Below, one piece after another: positions 57,801 through 64,000 of a DNA stretch of 64,000 nt. The notes under the pieces are model-generated. The model was not told the DNA's origin and made no database searches. It was given only the letters and a program-made list of their open reading frames with translations. Positions within the stretch are counted from its first letter, which is position 1, and the number at the start of each line of letters is the position of its first letter. The DNA lies in NCBI RefSeq assembly GCF_048128805.1, contig NC_136020.1, positions 10,261,653-10,325,652 on the forward strand, read 5' to 3'. The translations under genes and the position numbers were made by a program. The stretch is from Centroberyx gerrardi (Eukaryota; Chordata; Actinopteri; Beryciformes; Berycidae).

Positions 57801-60382
57801 GTGGGCATGGCTCATACACTGTTTCATGCCACATTCTTGGCTTTTGGTTGTAGTTGTCCTGCCATCTTGCCGGTACTAAGTTTTTCATTATGATTCTTTC
57901 TTTTCTTCAATTATGTATGTTTAATTTCATTGTAAACATTAATCATATGATAAATTGCAAAACAGGATTGTGTATTACAGTGGTAACACTGAATGACTGA
58001 TTCAGATGCATTCACATGTTGATTTACTTTTTGGTTAGGTTTTCCATTTTGATGGATTTAGGATGGCGAGCTACCTGATTCACTGGATCTTTTCAGAACT
58101 GGATTTCATCTTCTGATTTCCTTGAACTGGACTTTAGAGTTGGGTTGCTAGTTGCTACAGTACACTTCTGTGTGGTAAGACAAAAACATTACACAATGCA
58201 CATTCACTGCCCTTAATGGTGCAGCATGAACTCTTAATATTAGTTGGTAACATGAAACAATGTAAGCATTGAAGTCTATGCGTTTTGTGCTTTCAAAGGT
58301 GATATTGAATCTATTGACGTCAGAATATGACATCAGTTCAACTCACAAATCACTTAGGTATTTGAAAGGTTATTCATTGATTCACTGGTGAGTTTTGTAT
58401 CGGTGATATTTAAAGTGTGCGTTGTTGTAATTCTTTACTGGGGTGGTTATGTATTAGGGTTTTTGTCAGAATTTTGCACTTTCAGTACAAATCATTGTAA
58501 CTACAAAGAATCTGTCTGGTCTCATTATTTAGTATATTATTATATTTAGTATACTGTATACCAGCCATGCCTTGACTTTAGTTTACTCCAATAGCCTGCA
58601 CAGTCCCCAGATCTCAACCCATGAGCACCTTTGGGATGAGGTGCAGTGGGATGTTCACAACAAGAGAGTGCTGCTGAAAAATCACCATCGAGTCAGCATG
58701 GACCGAGATCGCTGTGGAACGTTTCCAGCACCTTGTTGAATACATGCCTCAAATTTCAGGCTGTTCTGGAGGCAAAAGGGGGTCCTAACCCTGTACCAGC
58801 TAGGTGTGCCTAAGTAATTGGATACTGAGTGTATGTCACAGTGATGCCCATATACACACATACATGTCATTATTGTACTCACTTGATAGGGTTCATCTGT
58901 ATTGATTCTCTCCCAGTGACAGGGAACAGGCAAGGCCAAATTATCACATATAAACCTGAGAGAATGAAAGCGAGAGAGAGAGAGAGAAGGAAAGGGGTCA
59001 CTGATTAAATTGTTCCAGCAATGTCAGGCTGTAATGAATTCCACTGCGTTTAGGTGCATTATATAAATACAGCATGTGCTATTTGGCAAATGTGTACATA
59101 AAATAAATAACTTTGCCATAAGATATCCTAAGTATTTGTGCCTGGAGGAGAAATACTCCTCCCTTGCCCCTCTCCCCAGGAAGATCAAACAGCAGGGTCA
59201 GCTGCAGGGCAACACCCTTGGATCTGGCAGCTAATATCTCTTCTCCTTTATAGGAATGGATGAAGTGAAGACAAAAGTTCTCTGCATGTTTACTCCAACC
59301 ACTTTTGTTACTGGCAAATATTATACACAGTTGCTCAAGCTTACCTGAAGCCAGTTGCAGAGTGGAGGGAGCGTTTGATTGGTCGCTGCTTCCCCGTCGT
59401 TACATTTATCTGCCGCATGACTGGCAAGGAATTAATCAAGATTAGGGCTTCAGGAACTTAAATATTCATGCACCATTTCTGAAACAGGATTAGCTCTGAT
59501 TTAAAATAAATTATCTTTACCAGAAGTTTTACACTACTTTCCATTCAAGATTCTGTAGGCTGAATATTTTGTCTGGTGAAGTGGCTCCAATAATACTTTG
59601 ATTATGCACTGCCAAGCAGAAAGGCGCTCTGTCATGGTACCTGAGAAGTCCAGCCTGTACGTATATTTGGCAGTGTAGAATTCCATGACACCGTGTTGGT
59701 TCCTGTTGTAACACTGTTCAATCTGAGCGCTGGTCACAGAACACGCCGCACTGGGATCAATCTGACAGAGAGGTTGGGGGAGATGAGCTAGTCAACTGCT
59801 AAACTTAGGAACAAATGTGATGGGGTGAATAGAAATGAATGAAGCAATGGGCACAGGAGTGAGAGGTGGGTGGAGGGATGGATAGATGGATAATTTGGTC
59901 TCCAGCCGTGCCGTGGAGGGCAGAGAGCACGCAGGTTTTCATTCCAACCAAACACTATGCCAGGTAATTTCGATGATTAGGTCCTCCTCTCTGGTTGAAG
60001 GTGTGCTAATCAGTGAAAACCACCTGGTGTAGTGTTTGGTTGGACTGAAAACCTGCATACTCTCGACCCTCCATGGCACATGATGAACTTGGAGACCCCT
60101 GATTTAGAGTATCGCAGAGGGAGGGACAAAGGTTGGGATCAGTTAGATCTAGGTAGGCTTGTTCTCTGTGAAGTCCTTTGAGACATGCTTTATGATGAAG
60201 ATCTATATGAATAAACTTGACTTGATGGACGTGTCCAAGTAGGTAAAGTTATGCTGACATGTTACCTCAAACATATGCCACACTCCACACTCAGCCAAGT
60301 AGAACCAGCACCAGTTTGGCTCTGAGGTGTCCATCTCCTCAATCTCTGTGGACTCCTCCTCTGGTGATCTGATGGCTAACAT
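54808..60382 (-). CDS. parp11: parp11: protein mono-ADP-ribosyltransferase PARP11
   Basis: Seven coding exons on the minus strand, 5' to 3': 60382-60266, 59761-59641, 59420-59345, 58955-58883, 56015-55888, 55373-55222 and 55124-54808. Total 984 bp, 327 aa, in phase, close to the mammalian length. WWE domain: MDTSEPNWCWFYLAECGVWH (residues about 17-36) and TAKYTYRLDFS. Linker: MRQINVTTGKQRPIKRSLHS and LALPVPCHWERINTDEPYQ. Catalytic domain: IQRIQNLDLWEFFCR, MLFHGTGHSNV (H193), GSYFARDAKYSSKFC (Y225), YKTMFLARVLVG, YDSCVDDMANPKIYVIFD, NQIYPEYLIEFY. In mammals PARP11 mono-ADP-ribosylates targets, affects interferon-receptor turnover through a ubiquitin ligase, and is found at the nuclear envelope. 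The donor after exon 2 (gtacca) is weak but is required by the homologous exon structure. The ATG begins MLAIRSPEEEST. Intron 4 (56,016-58,882) contains three Tc1-type remnants. Confidence 0.94.
56240..56400 (+). mobile_element. Tc1-like element fragment
   Basis: Starts with the typical terminus cactcagtatccacttcatt aggtacac, then jumps to transposase-derived pieces (actggacaattgaaga, catccagcaggataacgcac). Heavily deleted; not coding. Confidence 0.6.
56447..57272 (-). mobile_element. Tc1-like transposon with long inverted repeats, internally deleted
   Basis: Two inverted repeats of about 270 bp face each other. The left begins cactgaacaaaaatataaac (56,449) and the right ends in its reverse complement (gttgcatttatatttttgtt ctgta). 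TA dinucleotides flank the element, as for Tc1/mariner. Between them, on the minus strand at 57005-56820, are the last 61 codons of a transposase in one open frame with its stop (WDALDRRVRQRVPIPAN...EANGGHTRY). The N-terminal DNA-binding part and most of the catalytic domain are missing, so the element cannot move by itself. Lies in parp11 intron 4. Confidence 0.85.
58571..58834 (+). mobile_element. Tc1-like 3' end remnant in parp11 intron 4
   Basis: Contains ccccagatctcaaccc followed by gagcacctttgggatgaggt, the SPDLNP / EHLWDEV region of a Tc1-type transposase with a small deletion breaking the frame, then ccagcaccttgttgaataca and the terminus ggatactgagtgta. The same remnant is at 49,013-49,269 in the relic block. 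Confidence 0.75.
59895..60105. mobile_element. palindromic MITE-like repeat in parp11 intron 1
   Basis: Opens ggtctccagccgtgc and closes acttggagacccctga. The arms mirror each other (caggttttcattccaaccaa against ttggttggactgaaaacctg). Matches a common fish non-autonomous repeat from memory; probably hAT type. Confidence 0.6.
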
Positions 60383-60641
60383 AGCTAAATCTGAAATTAA
60401 TAAGTGAAGACAAGCACACACTTAGGCAAACTGCAACTACAAAAAAGTCAAGGTATGGGCCAAGCTGCTGTTTATTCTACCGGTAAGACAACCTAACGTT
60501 AAGGAGATGCTTGCATGACATGGTCGTGAGGACATTTCACCCTGTAAAGTAAATTCAAATTCATACAGGAAATGGCTCGAGTCAAATTGCCAGCTATCGT
60601 TACCAGCTACCGCACCCGGTGCTTTTGAACTGTACGGATGT

Positions 60642-60740
60642 CTTACCAGTTTTTCCAGTCTAGCTCTGACTGGGTCACTTGTGGTCGTTGTGGGGGAAAA
60701 AACTCAGTCATGCATTATGAATAAAGCACCAGAAATCGCA
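60642..60740 (-). promoter_or_regulatory. parp11: possible parp11 non-coding first exon / promoter
   Basis: The parp11 start exon opens with an acceptor (tttcag) eight bases before the ATG, so a leader exon is required. The minus strand has a good donor (aaaactg|gtaagac) at 60647/60646 after a stretch with no long frame. The transcription start is not located; the region to about 60.9 kb is moderately CpG-containing. Confidence 0.4.
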
Positions 60741-61370
60741 GGCTCAGCGTGAGAATGAGTGACTACATAACAGTTCGTCTTGCTATGGATTGTTTACTTT
60801 TATTTCCTGGTTCGTCACGTACAGTACGTCACGGCATTTGTGTCATATGACTCGCCTCATTCCTCTCCGCGCGCCCCCACAGAGATAAAGAGTATCTCAT
60901 GGGTTAAAATAGTATAAACCAAACACGATGACTGACATTGTGTTTTAGTTTACAACACAAGCAAATTAAACAATCAGGTTAGGCATGAATAAATATACGT
61001 ACTGAAATAATGTGTTGCCGATAGTGTCCGCGTTACGGCTTCAATGAATAGCGACAGGAATGTATGGAGGGTTTACCCACTCAGTTTATCCACTTTTTTT
61101 ATTTGCGGATAGAGCCCCCCATCTCTTTTTTAGGCTACAAAAAGTCATCATAAATAGGCTACATCATTCCGATATACAGTAGATTTGTAAATATATATAT
61201 ATACATTTTTTTTTAAGTGCATAAAAACTCTTCTGAAAATAGAAGTAATTCTTATTCATAATGGTCGCTGCCTTATGATGATCACCGACTGGATGTCAGC
61301 GTATCCCCACCTTTTAGTTTACCGCTCCATCACTGAATAGTACTTTATTTCTATAGACATGGAGACAAAA
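60741..61370. other. head-to-head intergenic region between parp11 and the SLC6 gene
   Basis: About 0.6-0.8 kb between the likely leader exons of two divergent genes, so both promoters should be in or next to it. It has a GC-richer patch near 60,860-60,890 and an AT run at about 61,190-61,215. No further element recognised. Confidence 0.5.
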
Positions 61371-61454
61371 GGGGAGCTGTCCCTCTGCTGGTGAAGCCCC
61401 TCCTTAGAATAAGGCTTTTCTTCTAACTTCGCTCTCTGCAAGTCAGTCAAGGAA

Positions 61455-61502
61455 TTTTATATCGCCGGGCGCCGCCGCAAAGTCAGCTCTGAAAACTCGT
61501 GG
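61455..61502 (+). promoter_or_regulatory. possible TATA box and leader exon of the SLC6 gene
   Basis: aattttatatcgccgggcgc (TATA-like at 61455-61462) followed about 40 bp later by a donor ctcgtgg|gtgagtatg at 61502/61503. This fits a short non-coding first exon spliced to the coding exon near 62.0 kb. Inferred only from position and motifs. Confidence 0.35.
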
Positions 61503-62015
61503 GTGAGTATGCATTCTCATTTGTTATTATGAGGCTATTAATAATACTGAGTGGGCATAAGAAACTCTTAATTGTCTCGTTGCTATGTTTTGCAGTTCTT
61601 TTCATTGTTTTTGCAATCCTCTTAAATAGCTTAAGCCTTTTTCGTTATAGATATATTCAGAGTTATAGGTTTGTAGTCAGTTGCATTTAGAAGATTGATT
61701 GTTTTGTCAGAATTTTTTTCTATTGGCGTCCGTGTTAACCAGCCCAGGAGACTTTAATGTAGTGCATTAACTAGGATGTTTATGAGAGCAGTTCAGTGAA
61801 GTGGATGTGTTGAGGAAAATGTTGGTCAGGTAGAAGGGGGGGGCACAGTATATGAAAAATGTGCATTATTAGGGCCCCTGGTCAATTAAAGTGTAATAAC
61901 AGGGTTCCTATTTATCTAGGCTATATCAATATAAGGGTATGGAAGAGGGGTGGAGAGAACAAGACAGAAGTACACCATGTACTGCATTTGACACGTGTTC
62001 ATGTGTACATACAAC
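61503..62015 (+). other. probable first intron of the SLC6 gene
   Basis: About 0.5 kb with no recognised exon. Ends before the gagaga run that precedes the coding ATG. Confidence 0.4.
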
Positions 62016-62034
62016 AGAGAGAGAGAGAGAGGCA

Positions 62035-63368
62035 ATGACCGAGGAAACAGCCCCAGGAGCCCCTCTTGGAGACTCGGGGCCCCAGAAAGGGGTTCCTGAG
62101 GATGGGGTTCAGGCGAGGGGCAAGTGGGCCAACAAGATGGAGTTCCTGCTGTCCATGGCTGGAGAAATCATCGGCCTTGGAAACGTTTGGCGCTTCCCCT
62201 ATCTGTGCTACAAGAATGGAGGAGGTGAGAGAGTGTTTGGAGAGAAGGTAGAGACGTATGTGGTGCGATGGCTAGTCATGAGCAGGTGGAAGGTGTTTGC
62301 TTTTCCAGTCTAGTCTGGAAGACATTATCACTGATCCATCACAACTGACTACCTTTATAAATAAGAACATTGTAGCGATAGACTGATGGGGGGGTGTGTG
62401 TGTGTGTGTGTCTACATGCATGTTCCCTGTGTGTGTTTATGTAAGCGAGAGAGACAGAAAACAGATCGAGAGAGGTCATGGGAGGTTGATCATGAGAATG
62501 AAGAGAGAGAGAGAGAGAGAGGGTGGAGAGAAAGAGAGGGGAGTGTATTGCCTCAGGGACTTCACTCACTCTTACAACGCTGTGGGTGGACTTATTTCAG
62601 GGTTTATGTCAGAGATTAGGGAACAACAAAAGTCATGCATGCATCCATCAAAAACAAAGGCTACCAGGCTTGCTACTGGCTGCAGATTCCTTTATAATCA
62701 TCTCAATGGCTCTCTGTATCCACTTGATGAAAGATTCCCATTCAAAGTCGTTCATTCTTGTCGCTGTAGTCAGGAAACATTTCATAATATCCCATAAATT
62801 CCCTATTGATATTGCAGAAGCTTAATGCAATAAATCTTATCTCTGTGTAAGTTCTTGTCCCAAAAATAATCCATTCTTTAAAACCATTACTCAGCTTTTA
62901 TTCAACCGTTTGCATCAGTGGTTCTTCAAGTGGGGTCCTTAAGGGAATAGGGAATAGTTTAATTTCACTATAATTTAATTAAGTAGAAATTACCGCAATT
63001 AAAGAATGTTATGACTGTTCTAATCATAGGTTTCACTTCTACTATCGTCTCCCCACGAACAGTGTAGACAGTTTAGTCTTCTCAAAACTCTTCCCATATG
63101 TGAGTCTGTGGGACTAAATGTTATCAAATGGGGATTGTGTTTTATAATGTGTGTTTATTTGGGGGGTTTGTGACAGTAAAAACGTTTGAGAAGCCCTTGC
63201 GTGAGACTTCTTTGTGGGTGTCTGTATTCGCAGGTGTCTTCTTCATCCCTTACTTCGTGTTCCTCTTCTTCTGTGGTATCCCTGTGTTCTTCCTGGAGAC
63301 GGCGCTGGGCCAGTACACCAGTGAGGGAGGGGTCACCGCCTGGAGGAAGATATGTCCCATGTTCGAGG
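62035..63368 (+). CDS. SLC6 Na+/Cl- dependent GABA/betaine-type transporter, first two coding exons (gene continues past the right edge)
   Basis: Coding exons 62035-62224 and 63234-63368, joined in phase (G|GT). Exon one gives a polar cytoplasmic N-terminus ([20 protein letters not shown]) and TM1 with the Na+-site motif: [20 protein letters not shown] then [11 protein letters not shown]. Exon two (135 bp, the usual SLC6 size) gives TM2: [20 protein letters not shown] then [29 protein letters not shown] separates the GAT2/GAT3/BGT1 group (slc6a13/11/12) from GAT1, taurine and creatine transporters; which member cannot be fixed from 107 residues. An in-frame ATG at 61939 would add 32 residues of low-complexity sequence including a GAGAGA-encoded run; I prefer the ATG at 62035, right after that run, because its product matches family N-termini. 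The third exon was not found before 64,000. Confidence 0.9.
62225..63233 (+). other. SLC6 gene intron between the two coding exons
   Basis: 1.0 kb with a GT run at 62.39-62.41 kb and a GA run at 62.50-62.52 kb. Nothing else recognised. Confidence 0.8.
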
Positions 63369-64000
63369 GTAAAAACGAGGCTTGGGCAGATTCTTGTAGC
63401 ATGACACAAGGATTTGAAATGTATACATAAAAAAAAAAAAAAAACAGGCACATGATTGGAAAAAACATCATATGGTATTTGTTTGCACTCTGGTACGCTC
63501 TAAAGGCATCCAACATATGTTAACTGTTAAGTCTTATATTGTCATGGTTTCCATTCAGATCCTCAAACATGAAATGAGCACAGTGGCCTTGTCAGTTATT
63601 TTAGGTTAGTGCAGATATGTAACCTTTCTGAAGGGGTTATAAGAGCTAGTTTTTAAATTTGCTGCAATTTCACTTTGGCAAAACATTTTACTATTGGCAA
63701 AACAGTTTTACCACCTCCGTAGAAGTTCAGGAGCAGTCAACCTGCAACATTATCTGCCTTGGGAATCCGCAGGCTTTTTTCCCAGAGTCTCAATTTTATT
63801 GAAAACAGGCAAAATTGCTTCAGGACACATAATTAAATAATAGCCTCTGTGCCAACCATACTGTGTTTGTAAATGTGTTGCAAACATGAATTTTAGATTA
63901 GTTTAAAACAAAAGGGAGTGGTAGGGCCTCCAAAGTAGCCAATGTCGGTGGCTGACTGTTCATATAAACGTCAAACACTACAGATGTTTTACCAGAGTGC
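63369..64000 (+). other. start of the next SLC6 intron, to the window edge
   Basis: Begins with donor gtaaaa; contains a 16-17 base poly-A run at about 63,428. No exon seen. Confidence 0.7.

Noticed and set aside
61939-62034. Upstream in-frame ATG extending the SLC6 protein by 32 residues
   Set aside because: The extension includes a GAGAGA-encoded run and does not resemble SLC6 N-termini; more likely leader or intron sequence.

Overview
The window is nuclear DNA from a ray-finned (most likely teleost) fish. The evidence is intron-rich genes with GT..AG junctions, many CA/GT and CT microsatellites, and transposon families typical of fish (Tc1-like elements, hAT- and TTAA-type MITEs, a tRNA-derived SINE). 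Nothing prokaryotic, plasmid or viral was seen. Species cannot be told from the sequence.

Layout. (1) Positions 1-41.4 kb, plus strand: most of tmtc2, an ER-membrane O-mannosyltransferase with a C-terminal TPR array. Eleven coding exons (the second to the last) lie at 11,152-39,941. They give 835 residues after a split Ser codon and read in phase throughout. The first coding exon lies before the window, so 1-11,151 is intron. (2) 41.4-45.5 kb: intergenic, no gene recognised. (3) 45.5-60.9 kb, minus strand: a three-gene PARP11 cluster. The right-hand member is canonical parp11 (327 aa, 7 coding exons). To its left, in the same orientation, are two nearly identical intact paralogues, here called copy A (50,545-52,333, 314 aa) and copy B (46,218-48,238, 311 aa). 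All three keep a WWE domain and a mono-ADP-ribosyltransferase domain. (4) 60.9-64 kb, plus strand: the 5' part of an SLC6 GABA/betaine-type transporter (slc6a11/12/13 group), head-to-head with parp11; two coding exons are in the window and the gene runs off the right edge.

The most informative structure is between copies A and B. A 1.19-kb block there (48,633-49,821) is a near-identical copy of an internal part of parp11 (58,279-59,411). It contains one whole exon, one exon cut off at the junction, and the same Tc1 transposon remnant. The order parp11 - copy A - truncated parp11 piece - copy B is what would remain after tandem duplication of a segment from inside parp11 exon 3 to just past the paralogue, followed by deletion of the rest of the duplicated parp11. 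Both paralogues carry an identical interferon-response-like motif in intron 3, and each has since gained a different repeat insertion.

The genes are not an operon and need not work together. TMTC2 acts on cadherin-type clients in the ER. PARP11-family enzymes add single ADP-ribose units and are linked in mammals to interferon signalling and the nuclear envelope. The SLC6 protein is a plasma-membrane Na+/Cl- coupled transporter.
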